This document shows positions 29,987 through 40,500 of a stretch of DNA of 64,000 nt, piece by piece. The translations under genes were made by a program, and so were the position numbers. The notes under the pieces are model-generated. The model was not told the origin of the DNA and ran no database searches. It was given only the letters and a program-made list of their open reading frames with translations. The stretch is from Parietichytrium sp. I65-24A (Eukaryota > Sar > Bigyra > Thraustochytrida > Thraustochytriidae): positions 114,462-178,461 of the forward strand of contig BLSF01000077.1 of assembly GCA_012862575.1 (NCBI GenBank), written 5' to 3'. Numbering within the stretch: position 1 is the first letter of the stretch; each line of letters begins with the position of its first letter.

Positions 29987-31116
29987 GCTTGGAGACGCGA
30001 GGGTGCCTGGTCCTTTTCTCGCCTTTGCATGCCCCCTTTATTTTCTTCCTGCTGAGCGGCTGGATTTGACTTGTGCGCATGGGCATACTCGACATCCGGC
30101 GGGGCAGCAAGAGCATTCTTAGAATTTTTTTGTTTGCTCTAAGCTAGTTGGCGAGAAAGGAAAAAGTGGAATTTGCATATTTCAGCTCAACGCTGTTACG
30201 GAACTGACGTGAACCATAGTATTATTCCATTTTCATTATGCATCCGGGGAATCCTGTTGCATCGGGAGGTTCCGGCCAATTCGACTCTTGCTGATCAGCT
30301 GGGCCTTCAAGCAGAGCATGTATTGTCGGTTTCTTTCGTTTCGAGTTTTCTTTTTAATCCCAGTCAATTTCAGTTCTCGTCCGTAGATTGTTCCCGCCTA
30401 TTCCTGATTGTCCTTGTCCAAACCTCTCGCCGCTGTGAAAACACTGTTCTTTGATGACAATCGTGAGCATCTCAAGGACTGAACGTTCACTCCTCAGTTA
30501 TGGGAGCTTTGAGAAATAACTTGATTGCATGTTTTCGAAAAGCGTTTGTCCTTATTTGATGTGAGATTCACAAACGATCTGGTGATGGACAACAGTAAAG
30601 ATGATTTAATAGTATCAAATTTCGACCAAAAGTTGGGGAATGAGGATGAATAAGGACACACTGTCAGGATTTTTATTTTTCGAAACATTTTTTATGCCAG
30701 CATTCAAGCGTTATTGAACACAAATGATGCAACATCACTCGCAGCCGAAGACTTGGCAGTTGCGAGGACACTTACGCAGGTGTATTCACATTGATCGAAT
30801 TGAAGATCGTATTTGCAGCACTCCAGAAAGTCCAGGACCATCGCAATTCACGAACTTGCTGTTAACGCCGATCCACAACTACTTCATTCTTTATTAAGAG
30901 TTCTCCTCCAACTCTGAAACATTCGTCCGCTGCTGTCCTCAATCCTTGACAAATTGAAAAGCGAAACCCTGAGTGTAGATAAGAATTCATGAAATAGTTT
31001 GTATATAGAGAGGGGGATCCCGGATAAGGACTGTTGTAAAGATGTGCTGCCATGCAGAAAGTATTGCTGTGAAGCAGAAAATGGAGCACGAGATTACAGG
31101 TACTCGAGTACCAGCT
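29987..31116. other. Intergenic region of 1.1 kb
   Basis: No gene is supported. It separates the zinc-finger-like gene from the convergent secreted-protein gene and should hold both 3' ends. A short palindrome GTACTCGAGTAC is at 31100-31111, just past the secreted-protein stop codon. Confidence 0.5.
31100..31111. repeat. Palindromic dodecamer GTACTCGAGTAC
   Basis: Perfect 12-base palindrome; the same dodecamer is at 56195-56206, next to a GTACCGGTAC decamer. Both are intergenic. Confidence 0.5.
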
Positions 31117-31692
31117 TTACAAAACGCAGGCACGGAGAGCGAGCCCTGCTGTTAGAAATACTGTTGTAGAGCTCTTCAGAGCGGGCGACGCCTGGAGATT
31201 AGCGAGGGAAAGGGCTTTTTCACATTGCCCAGGGCACGCTGTGTCATACCCCGCGCTATAATCGCAGGCGTCAGCAATTTCTGCATTGCTGGAGCATGAT
31301 GCTTGTAATGAGGCACACGTGGCAGAGCCACTCAACAGAGTTTCCTTCTCGCCACAAGTCATGTCCACCTTTTCTACTGCCTTTCCAAGACAGCTCAAGA
31401 ACGAGGAAGTGCACGACGAAGGCGCGTAATCTGCACATTTAAAGCCTGTGCAACTTGCCTCGAGCTGGCTGCAAAGGGAAGCTATTGACTCGGCTCCACC
31501 ATCGCAGTCCGAACTTAGACCGAGCGCCCCATACAGTTGCTTGATCTGATCTGGCGCAGTGGCACACGTTGCAGAGCTGGTGATGAAGTAGAGCGCAATG
31601 TTGAAAGACTGACAATGCGCGTCGCCTTGAGACTGTGCCCTTGTGCACAAGAGCATCAACATTGAAGCTGCAATTGCAAAAAGTTCGCGCAT
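31117..31692 (-). CDS. Secreted cysteine-rich protein, possible GPI anchor
   Basis: A 191-residue protein. Residues 1-20 are a signal peptide (MRELFAIAASMLMLLCTRAQ). The mature part has about 14 cysteines spread over 140 residues (for example HCQSF, SCTGFKC, SCTSSFLSC, TCASLQASC, ACPGQCEK), suggesting a disulfide-bonded extracellular domain. The C-terminus ends in a Ser/Thr patch and a hydrophobic stretch (STTVFLTAGLALRACVL), as in GPI-anchor signals, though it is short. The open frame continues upstream of the ATG through 32 codons with no signal-like character, so the ATG at 31692 was chosen. Its layout recalls elicitin-like or other small cysteine-rich secreted proteins of stramenopiles, but I cannot assign a family. 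Confidence 0.65.
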   Translation of the reverse strand: MRELFAIAASMLMLLCTRAQSQGDAHCQSFNIALYFITSSATCATAPDQIKQLYGALGLSSDCDGGAESIASLCSQLEASCTGFKCADYAPSSCTSSFLSCLGKAVEKVDMTCGEKETLLSGSATCASLQASCSSNAEIADACDYSAGYDTACPGQCEKALSLANLQASPALKSSTTVFLTAGLALRACVL

Positions 31693-32394
31693 TTTGATCG
31701 AAATTGCTTCCTTTCCTTTCTTCCTGTTTCTGGTCTTGAGGATGTGTTCTCGCTGAGCTACTTGGGTTCGGGTTCTGTTGCAAAGCAAGCTCGCGGGAAC
31801 TTTTCATGCTTGATCCGCTCGCATTCAGCCTCAGAAAAATACAACGAGGGAGGTAGTGGGTTCAGAGGCTCTGCTCATGCATCAACAGGGAGACCAAGGC
31901 GACGCAACGCTGCCTCTGGTGGTTTTGGCGCACGTCGGATGGAGCCATTTCCACAAACACCTCACGCCAAACTCACAGTCAAAACTCATCTAAACGAACG
32001 CGCAATCCCAAATTTTGTCGGTCCTTTCGCTCTTTTCGACCTTGATGGCGCGATGACGCTCTAGAACTAACTAGCTCTAGACAGTAGAACAACAATGCTG
32101 CAACACTGACTAGCTCGTGCCGTGCACGAATGCCGGTACAGTACCACAGTACTGGCACTCACTGTCAGTACAGTGTGATGATTGTAAATCTTGGATCAAT
32201 GCGATCTTCGCGCAATCTCTGTGAGCGACTCGCCAACTATGCAAGTGTCCATTGTGACGGTTCCATTCGAGTCAATCATAAGGTGTAAGCTTACCTGTTT
32301 CAAGTCTACAGCAATCTGCTCGGGGGCTGAAGATGCCCTAACGATTACAACGCGTGGCGTATGTGATTGTACCGTGAATGACCCCAACACATAC

Positions 32395-32404
32395 GTACCG
32401 GTAC
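32395..32404. repeat. Palindromic decamer GTACCGGTAC, copy 2
   Basis: Same decamer as at 6809, 49390 and 56183; here embedded in ACGTACCGGTACCT. Confidence 0.5.
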
Positions 32405-32476
32405 CTTTCCTTCTCCTATCTTTGTCTACAAGAGAAGATGTTTCCTCGCTTCGGAAACTGGCACATGTCAGTTGGA

Positions 32477-32558
32477 TATTCGAGCCCTGGTGCGCTGATG
32501 AAAGATTCAGATGGATATCCGAGCCCTGGTGCACTGAACTGTGAGGATGAAAGATTCT
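32477..32558. repeat. Tandem duplication of about 40 bp
   Basis: GGATATTCGAGCCCTGGTGC and GGATATCCGAGCCCTGGTGC occur 37 bp apart, each followed by a GATGAAAGATTC word. Intergenic. Confidence 0.75.
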
Positions 32559-32979
32559 GAGCAAGAGCCAGAGCGCTACTTTTCAATGTGTCGCCATGAC
32601 GACAATGATCATGAATGTTGTGGCTCTGGGCGATCGTCCGGCATCGACGAAGATGCCGCAATAAATTTTCTCTCGGCCAAGGCGCTATGACAGATACTCA
32701 GTGGCTCGTTGAATCAGTGAGCCCGAGCCAAGAGCGGGCCACGCCACACTCTCTCTGATGGGTCCTGAGTAGTGTGCAGAGGTGCAACCATGATAGCAGA
32801 TAAATTTCCTGAAGACATTTCTTGTTTGTATTCTGGTCTCCGAGCGAAAAATGTGTCTCTAATGTTAGTTCAATTATCCCAGTAATCGGCCGAGGTCGAA
32901 ATATGAACGTGTATTCTACTATATAATTTTTGCAGTTCAGGTATGCAAATTCTAAAAAGTCGCAAGATTTGTAGCAAAG

Positions 32980-35900
32980 TTATTGCTCAAGCCCATCCAG
33001 TGTATTAACCTCAAATATTTCCGAAAGGTTGAAGCGCAGGTGAAGCGCGGCGATGCACTCACCCTCAGGAATACAGATTGCCTTGCTCCGAGCCATTGTG
33101 ATTCGAATTGTTTCCTTCTGATCAGTTCCAATCTCTCGGATTGCCTCAATATGAACAGTTCGAAGATCAATTTGCAGATCGTAGTTCTCATCCGTAAAAA
33201 TTCTTGGCAAGTAAGGGCTCTCTGTGACGGACTTTTGGGAATCAGAGTGCTTTTCGTGACGATCGACTTGAGGCAGAGTTCTGCTCTGGTAGTATCTCGT
33301 CCAGAGATCGGAAAGAATCGTCCGGGAACGTAAAAGCAGATCTTCCACTGTGCCGTTCGCTCCTATTTGGCGCGGATTGTCCACGTTTGCTGCGCCAACG
33401 TTTGAGACTGCCCTGAATCTCCCGCTCTCCTTTCCAGACGACTCACTAGAAGAAATCTCAACCTCTGGGCCAAGAGCTTCTACTAGGGAACACATAAACC
33501 AAGATGCCTTCACGCTGTCTGCGAAGAGCTTCACTGTTCCCGGAGCAGTCGCCTTTGGAAAAAGGTTGATTTGCAGGTCACGAATGCTCGCTGTGGCATC
33601 GTCGTCCGGGACGGACTCAGCCGGAAACATGGCCTCAACAGGGTCCACCCATTTATGTTTTGCCTTCAAAGTGTACTCGCCGTCGCCTGGGCCAGCCTGC
33701 CCTGCAAGCGTCAAATCGTACCCTTTGCTCAGCACTACTGCCTCGCCAAATAGGTGACTCCACTCGAAAGAGTCTGGTAGGCGCAGGTTTGCGCAAAGAT
33801 TGCGCATGGATGCCATTAAAATACCAGAAACAATGCCCCCCATGGCAACGAAGGTAAAGTCAAATTCAATCTTGTCCGAGACAATTGGAGCAATGTACTT
33901 CTCCAAATAGCTTTCTACCCGGCGCATTTGTTGCTTGGTGTCTTCAACTTTCTTTTGGGCCGCCCGAATCGCTCGTGAGCCCGAGGCTCGTTCTACTTCA
34001 TGCTCAAGCGTTTCCAAGTAAAGACCCGTGAAGATATCCATTGCCTGCTTCACATTCACGTCAGCCTCGACGTCCACGATTTGCAGATCTAACGTGACAG
34101 GCTTTACCGAGAGCTCACACACTCTGTTGAGTAACTGCAGAGCCCACCCGTTGAACTTGTTGGCAGCATCTGGCCCGAGCTCTTGACTTTGCAACAACAC
34201 GTGCGGGTTGCTTTCGATCAAGCCAAGCATCCCAGCCAACTTGGTGATAGGTTGCGAAGCATACTGGAGTCTCCACTTGTAAATCCGGGCCATGGATATT
34301 GCTTTGCGATGAAAACCTGCGTATGTTGCCAAATCACTGCGAAACATTAGATCGAGCAGGACTGCTTCTTCATCGGACACTCCTAGAGCTTTCCTCGCAA
34401 GCTTGGCCGAGGAAGTTGGGCCGACAAGAGGGGCGCACCAAACTCTTGGAGGGATATCTCCTTTTACTTGCACTTTTCCCTTGAGCCGAATAAAATTTTG
34501 TGGGTGCTGAAAAAATATTCCAAGCCTGATTGGCAAATTTAACATGATGGTCGAGGAAATGACGCTGGGCAAGAGCGACGTAGTGAGCCAGCGGATCACG
34601 CGATCGGGAAGTAAGATCAAACCAGCGCCTGCCGTCTCCTTCGTCAAGTGCAAATCAAAATGGCTCTCCTCTTTCACCCACTTTGGCCGCAAGTCCTCAG
34701 CATCCCCACCTGGCTTGAATTTCAACTTGAGATACCAGTTTCCACTGACCTCCAAGTCAAGCCGGTTTACAGTCGGAGTGAGGAGACCACGGAGCACCTT
34801 GGATGTGGCCGTGTTCCCGTTGATAGAAAATTGGTAGATCCCCAAAATTGCGCGAATGTCTGAAACCTCCATGATTACTGTGCCAAGCTCGTCACCGCGA
34901 CCCACGACAATATTGGCGTCAAGCGTCTCTAAATCCAAATCGCGCATACCAATGAAAAGACCATCCCCGGAATTAAGCCGGACTTTCCACTGCATACACT
35001 TTGGAAAGTACTGCTCCAACTCCAGCTCGTTTAGGTGACCCACCGTTGTCGCAAGCTCTTCCTGCAGTTGCTCGAGTCGGCTCTCGTAGTTTTGCTGCAA
35101 AAGCTGATTCGCCCGCTCTTTCCGAACTCGCTCACGCTCAAAAACACTACCAAACCCTTCCTCTTCCTCGGTCTCGTCAAAACTACCAGTTCCAGTTGCC
35201 GAAAAGGCAGCAGCCAATGCATCGAGCTCGGCAATCTGATCCTGTTTGTCCGCGTCAAAATCATCGCCCTCCTTGAACTTTTGCTGCAAAAGAGCAGACA
35301 GGTCTCGAACATGCTTGCGAAGACCCTTGATTACAGCCTTACTTTCGTGCCACATTGCGTTGATCATGCTGTCTTGCTCCGAGAGCAAATTGTTGCGAAG
35401 CTCCTTGATGTGTTTTATTTTGCTTGTGTGTAGCAACTTCTCGCTCTGTAAAAGCGCCTTCTTGTTCTTCTCCAGCTCCTTTAAAGATTCGGCGAGATAG
35501 TTGTCTATATCCTTGTTGTAGCTGTCTTCCTGCTCCTCCGGGACGTCGACGAGGTCAAGAGACACAGCCTCCTCGTTGGATTCGCGAAAGGACACACGTT
35601 TGCTCATCCGCTTCCGTGCTCTGTTCAATTCTTCAAAGATAAAATTCGAGCTGGGTTTGGGGCTGAATGACTTGCCCTGGTCTTCGCAGTCCTTGAAGAA
35701 GTCTTCTCGGAGAGAATGAGCCCTGCGCAGTCTTCGGGTAGCCTCCGATGCGTGGAAGTCGCCTCTCTCTTTGTCCAGCTTCTTTCGGTATTCTGGGTCC
35801 ATCGCCCTCGTCTTCGCTTTCTGCCCCTCGTGCTTTTGCAGCACAGCCATATACTTGTTCAATGTGGCTCTTCGTGCGCGACGCTGCCTGCTCACGGACA

Positions 35901-36246
35901 ACCTGGGCTGAAATGGCACCTCGCCACCCTCATCACCAACTGAAGACGACGCGTCACCGCATGCCGAGCACTTTCGATCAGCGTCCAACCTGGAGCCGCA
36001 CTCCCTGCAGAATTTGTCCCTTTTGCGTAGTAGCTTACTCGTCACAGAGCCAATCGACGACCGCGACGATGCCTCGGTCTTTGCACTAGCTATAGAGAAC
36101 CTGTGCTCCTGTGGAAGCGAAGCCGACACCACCTTGCTTCCGATGCTCCCGCGAACTGAGCTTTTGCGACCATTTCCGTCCTCTCCAGCGAAACCGCCCT
36201 TCTTGCACGAGAGAACCTTTCCCAGGCCGCGCCGGCAGCCTTCCAT
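32980..36246 (-). CDS. Large protein of unknown family with zinc ribbon and coiled coil
   Basis: A 1088-residue uninterrupted gene. A basic Ser-rich N-terminus is followed by a four-cysteine zinc-ribbon motif (Cys80, 83, 93, 96 in FCRECGSRLDADRKCSACG). Residues about 120-430 are charged and largely coiled coil. From about 430 to 1060 lies a folded region rich in beta-type sequence and amphipathic turns (for example SGNWYLKLKFKPGG, DFTFVAMGGIVSGILMASM, DLQINLFPKATAPGTVKLFADSV) with helical insertions. The repeated 'ligand-tube'-like strand pattern could fit a lipid-binding beta-helical (TULIP-like) fold, but this is a weak impression. I do not recognise the family. The first ATG of the frame is used. 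Upstream lies a region with no other gene until the ATR 3' end. Confidence 0.75.
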   Translation of the reverse strand: MEGCRRGLGKVLSCKKGGFAGEDGNGRKSSVRGSIGSKVVSASLPQEHRFSIASAKTEASSRSSIGSVTSKLLRKRDKFCRECGSRLDADRKCSACGDASSSVGDEGGEVPFQPRLSVSRQRRARRATLNKYMAVLQKHEGQKAKTRAMDPEYRKKLDKERGDFHASEATRRLRRAHSLREDFFKDCEDQGKSFSPKPSSNFIFEELNRARKRMSKRVSFRESNEEAVSLDLVDVPEEQEDSYNKDIDNYLAESLKELEKNKKALLQSEKLLHTSKIKHIKELRNNLLSEQDSMINAMWHESKAVIKGLRKHVRDLSALLQQKFKEGDDFDADKQDQIAELDALAAAFSATGTGSFDETEEEEGFGSVFERERVRKERANQLLQQNYESRLEQLQEELATTVGHLNELELEQYFPKCMQWKVRLNSGDGLFIGMRDLDLETLDANIVVGRGDELGTVIMEVSDIRAILGIYQFSINGNTATSKVLRGLLTPTVNRLDLEVSGNWYLKLKFKPGGDAEDLRPKWVKEESHFDLHLTKETAGAGLILLPDRVIRWLTTSLLPSVISSTIMLNLPIRLGIFFQHPQNFIRLKGKVQVKGDIPPRVWCAPLVGPTSSAKLARKALGVSDEEAVLLDLMFRSDLATYAGFHRKAISMARIYKWRLQYASQPITKLAGMLGLIESNPHVLLQSQELGPDAANKFNGWALQLLNRVCELSVKPVTLDLQIVDVEADVNVKQAMDIFTGLYLETLEHEVERASGSRAIRAAQKKVEDTKQQMRRVESYLEKYIAPIVSDKIEFDFTFVAMGGIVSGILMASMRNLCANLRLPDSFEWSHLFGEAVVLSKGYDLTLAGQAGPGDGEYTLKAKHKWVDPVEAMFPAESVPDDDATASIRDLQINLFPKATAPGTVKLFADSVKASWFMCSLVEALGPEVEISSSESSGKESGRFRAVSNVGAANVDNPRQIGANGTVEDLLLRSRTILSDLWTRYYQSRTLPQVDRHEKHSDSQKSVTESPYLPRIFTDENYDLQIDLRTVHIEAIREIGTDQKETIRITMARSKAICIPEGECIAALHLRFNLSEIFEVNTLDGLEQ

Positions 36247-36699
36247 TTCCCTTTTTCTTCCTTAAAACAATGAAGCACGTAACCGTTGTCACCGACTTTG
36301 ACAGCTGACAGCACAAAACCGTTGCACGAGATCTCTTTCCCAATGTCACTCCAAAGACCAAGAGCCCGCCAGTGCGATTCAAACCGCCCAAACACAGCAC
36401 AGCCAGAAGAAGAACAACGCAATTCGCTCTTCCACCCAAACAGATCAGATCAGCAAGAGGAATTACGGGCACCGCGCGCTCCACGAGGTGTCCAACCGTA
36501 CTTGAACCAACCTCTCAAAACGAACCGAAGCTCTAGTAGCTAGCTCCTTCTCCCTCTAGGCTAGCTAAAAGCAATCCCCACACTTGCGCTCGGCAAAGTC
36601 AAGCCACAAACGTCTATGCACACATGCACGAATCCAGCTCCTCGCTTTCTAGCTATAACCTGCTCACCAACAGCCACGATTAGCAACTGGCGAGAGAGA

Positions 36700-36732
36700 A
36701 AGATATATATATATATAGAGAGAGAGAGAGAG
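36700..36732. repeat. TA and GA dinucleotide repeat
   Basis: ATATATATATATAG followed by GAGAGAGAGAGAGAGC. Intergenic microsatellite. Confidence 0.9.
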
Positions 36733-36762
36733 CTTCAAAGAATTCCGCAATTTTCTTTCCCC

Positions 36763-36791
36763 TAGATCATAGATCATAGATCATAGATCAG
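36763..36791. repeat. Nine-base minisatellite (ATAGATC)
   Basis: Three to four copies of TAGATCATAGATCA-type units in tandem. Intergenic. Confidence 0.85.
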
Positions 36792-37522
36792 CCTCGCCCC
36801 AAACGCCCTTATTTCCCGTTCAAACACCACGTACTCGAACTCCTACTCAATCCTTAATGTCTCAATTAGCTGTCCCACGGGTGTCCTCGCCGCGTACACC
36901 TCTCGCCACTACTGCCCACAGCTAGTAAGAACTTACAGAAGAAAGAAAACTACATGGTGCGTTTGAACTAGTCTTCCTTTACCAGTTCTCGCTAGATAAC
37001 CTGGGTGCTAGAGGCTGTGGAAGAGTGTAGCGCTCTCTTATGGATATCGGTAATTGATGGCCACGTTTGCGGTAGTGAGGCTAAGAAGGGACGCACCAAT
37101 GCGGTACACACCGTTACGAAGTCTTAGCTGAGACTGTTAGTTATTTGCGTAGTGTGCGTAGTATTAGGGAGTGTGCACAGCTACGATCTTCTTCTTGAGG
37201 TCACGAAGAGAACTGGCGTGAACCAAATAATGGTTCGTCTTTGTTCAGCGAAAAGAACAGAAAAGCGAAGAAAGGTGAATGGCGCAAGAGAAGGCTTTTC
37301 TTTTGGAAAGTGAACTAGCACTTTGGCACTTAACTTTATCAACAACGTACAAAAGTGGTTCGATTATGCTTACTCTATAGCTTTGCAAAACAAGAGTGCA
37401 TCATGGTCGCCTCGAGAGTCTCCGTTTGAGAAACGAATTCCAGGGCGATTGATCCTGAACTGAATCATTCTTGATGAGTTGAGTTGAGAAAAAATAAATG
37501 TACAGAAATGGTTAGTAATGTC

Positions 37523-40500
37523 TTAAAGAAACGCGCTCCAGCCGGAGTAGAGCTGGCTCAGGTTCTCTTCTTTCGTGGCTTCTTCGATGAGCAGGTGCAC
37601 CTGGCCCTGGGTAGAGAGCGGCGTGACGTCTAAAAATCGTCCCAGACGTTGTGACGCCGCTTGGGATTCAAGCTTTTGACGCACAATCCCGTCCAATCGC
37701 TCTGCGATGTCGCGCATTTTGCTTTGAGCCTCTAATTTTCCCTGCGTAGCATCACGAAGAGGTGGAAGGCGAGCCGGCTTTTGGAAATCTTTGCGCTTGC
37801 TCATCTTTTCGCTTTTCTTGCCCTGCGTTTGCTTGACCCTCGTCCACTCAACTAGAGGATCCACGACAAAGCTTTCCAAAACGCTCAAGAGCATGTTTTT
37901 GGTTTCGCGTAAAACTTGAAGCGCAACTTCGCATGTGCGACGGAAAACACCATCTACACCGCACACGTCCATTCCGTCGACCATATGCCGCGTCAATCTA
38001 AACGGCACAATCTCTGGCTTTGCCAATGTCAAGCCTTTATCGAAGAGACAATCAAAGTCGACGTGGACGCACTCCCCAGTCCCAATGTCCATGAGAATGT
38101 TCTCCGCATGACGGTCGCCCAGGCCAATTACGTACCCAACCATCGACCACACTGCGCAAGAGCGAGTGAACAACGTTCTGGCATGCAGCCAGCTCTCAGG
38201 CTCCAAGTAGTGATTCAAAAACCACTTGTGGAGCATAGGAGGGAACGATTGGCATACCTGACGAAATTTGCGGACAGTGTCCCGCCCAAGCTCGTCCCGA
38301 TCTACTTTCCTGCTATTTTGGGCCGCGTCCAATGCGGCTCGAGATTGCTGCACAAGGCGCGAAAACGAGTGCACTTCCCCCTCTTCCTTGTATACGTAGT
38401 GCACAATTTGGCGGAAGGCGGTGGTGTTGTCGACCCACTCGAGTAATCCGCAAGACTCGTTGAGGCACACCACTGTGTATGTGCGAAGACGGAGCTTGCG
38501 CTTGCGAGCTTGCGGATCCTTCTCAAAAAGCCTGTTCACGACTGCGGTGAACTCCATGGCGCGCGAGTCCTTCCTCAAATCTCCGCGATTTTCGTTCTTA
38601 CACAAAAAGTCCCGGGTTTTTCCATGTGAGGTAAGCAAAGTGATGCGCTTTGGCTTTTCTTTAGATTGCATGATCTCGGCTCGCTTTGCAATGTCCGTTA
38701 CCATTGGGACGCGGGCTCCGAAAACTTCCAATGGATTCTCCTCCAAAGATTGTGCCCCACTCTTGCGTCGCTGTCGCTTGCGGGAGTGGCTCGCCTCGTT
38801 GCTTTCGTTTGCACTGGTTCTCTCCGCAGATGCTTTTAAATTTGGCAGCATCGGAGAAAGCGTCTCCTGCACCGGCAAGCACAACGCGCTCGCCGCCAGG
38901 GCACGGCGGATAGAGCGCACATCGAACCCGTCAACCTGACTTAGGTCCAAAACAACCCGATTGGTTTGCCTGTCCTGCTTTGGCGTACACTTAGGATCTT
39001 GGCGATAGTCGTATCTCGCAAGCTGAATTAGGTACTCAAATACCGACCCTGCAGACTGGTATTGTGATTTAAGATCAAGGACGGCCCGGCCGTCGCTCTG
39101 TTTAATACGTGGCGGGGTGGATACACTGATGAGGGCATGAAACATCTCCTCCGCTCTCTCCTTGCGCTCCTCCACGTTTGATTTCATTACCCCCATGACG
39201 TGCCAAAACGACTGCGCCGGGTATGCGTGCATGATCTTCACCAGAATAGCTTTGGTGATGTTCCACACCTCCTTGCTTTCCACCCCGAGGCGACTTACTA
39301 GCTGCGGGATAGAAGTATACCAGACGTAAGCTGGCAGCTTGTCGCAAAGATTGCTCATCAGAGTGTTCATGCGCCGAAACGAAACTTCATCGCCCGACAT
39401 CCCTTCGAATTCTGTACCGCTCTGAGGCGAACCTTTACGGGGATTTCCAGTGCTACCAGCTGCAAGGAGTGCGGCAGCAGCTGATTGTCGATTGCGCCCT
39501 TTCCGCTTTGGCGAACGACCAGCCCCGGAAGAGGCCCTTGCTTCCTCGGCTGCAATAATTCGGGGGTGAAGTGCTTCAGTCTCTGAATACCACGTGGTCA
39601 GGATCCGAGGAAGCGCCTCGTAAAGGTGGTCGTAGGCTCCGTTCTCTAACGACTTGGCGTACTGCTTTAAAATAAACAACGTCAGTAGCTGGGTTTCCTT
39701 GACAATGCTGTCTTCACCCGAAGTCGCCTGGCTGGTGTGGAATGAGTCTTTCTGATTTCTCGCCTCCAGTGCCCCCCGCAACGCGCTCCCTGCTCCACTG
39801 TTCTTCGCCCCACTGCCGGCCATCTTGGCGGCGATCTGATCAGCCTCCTCCTCTTCCTTCTTGAAATTGAAGAGCAACACCTCAAACAACTTCGCAAAAT
39901 GGAAGTTTGCCTTTGACCACTCGGGCCGCAATTTCTGGACGGTCTTGTACCTGAAAATCATTTCTTGACCACCGCGCTCGCAGGATGCTGCCATCAAGTT
40001 TGTAGCAAGCAGCAAACCCTTAGCACGGACTTTCCGCAGCAGCGGATGCGACGCCGCAGCTTCTTCGGTAACTGCGTTAAGATCAGGCTGCACCGGCTCA
40101 AGTATCATAAGCGCTTCATGGATTCCTCCGCCAATCAGATCAGGGCCTCCAAGCCTCGACTTGGCCAGGCCGGCAGACTGATTCAAACCATTGGAAGAAA
40201 GCTCTGCGAGGTAAATCTTAGCCTTGTAGAGAGCAACTTCTGCCTCGATTTTCCCCTGGCCGATCAGCGCAGAGACAGAGTTGTTCCTGCTTTGAAGCAT
40301 TAGGCCATCGTTGCTGTCCAAGACAGCCCTTGAACACTCCTGCACTCTCTGAAGGCTGGCAAGGCAGTTTTGCATGGACCCAGCCATTCGCGAAGTCTTG
40401 GCTAATGCGAGCCACCCCAGCATCTCCTCGACTTTCAGACTCGCAAGCTCGTAAATGGTCCGCCTTACCTCGAAGAGCTCTTCGCGCATCTCCACCGACG

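Larger units (their letters stand above)
31693..32979. other. Intergenic region of 1.3 kb
   Basis: No gene is supported. It contains palindromes (32395-32404), an AGTACTG-rich stretch near 32135-32175 and a 40-bp tandem duplication near 32480-32540. Frames of 117-122 codons on both strands at 32191-32564 overlap each other and lack domains. Confidence 0.5.
36247..37522. other. Intergenic region of 1.3 kb
   Basis: It separates two genes on the same strand and must hold the promoter of the 1088-residue gene and the 3' end of ATR. Simple repeats lie at 36700-36732 and 36763-36791, and a CTA/TAG-rich stretch at 36960-37170. Frames at 36086-36543 are shadows with no domain. Confidence 0.5.

Noticed and set aside
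36090-36484. Minus-strand frames upstream of the 1088-residue protein.
   Set aside because: They overlap its N-terminal codons in other frames and show no domain.
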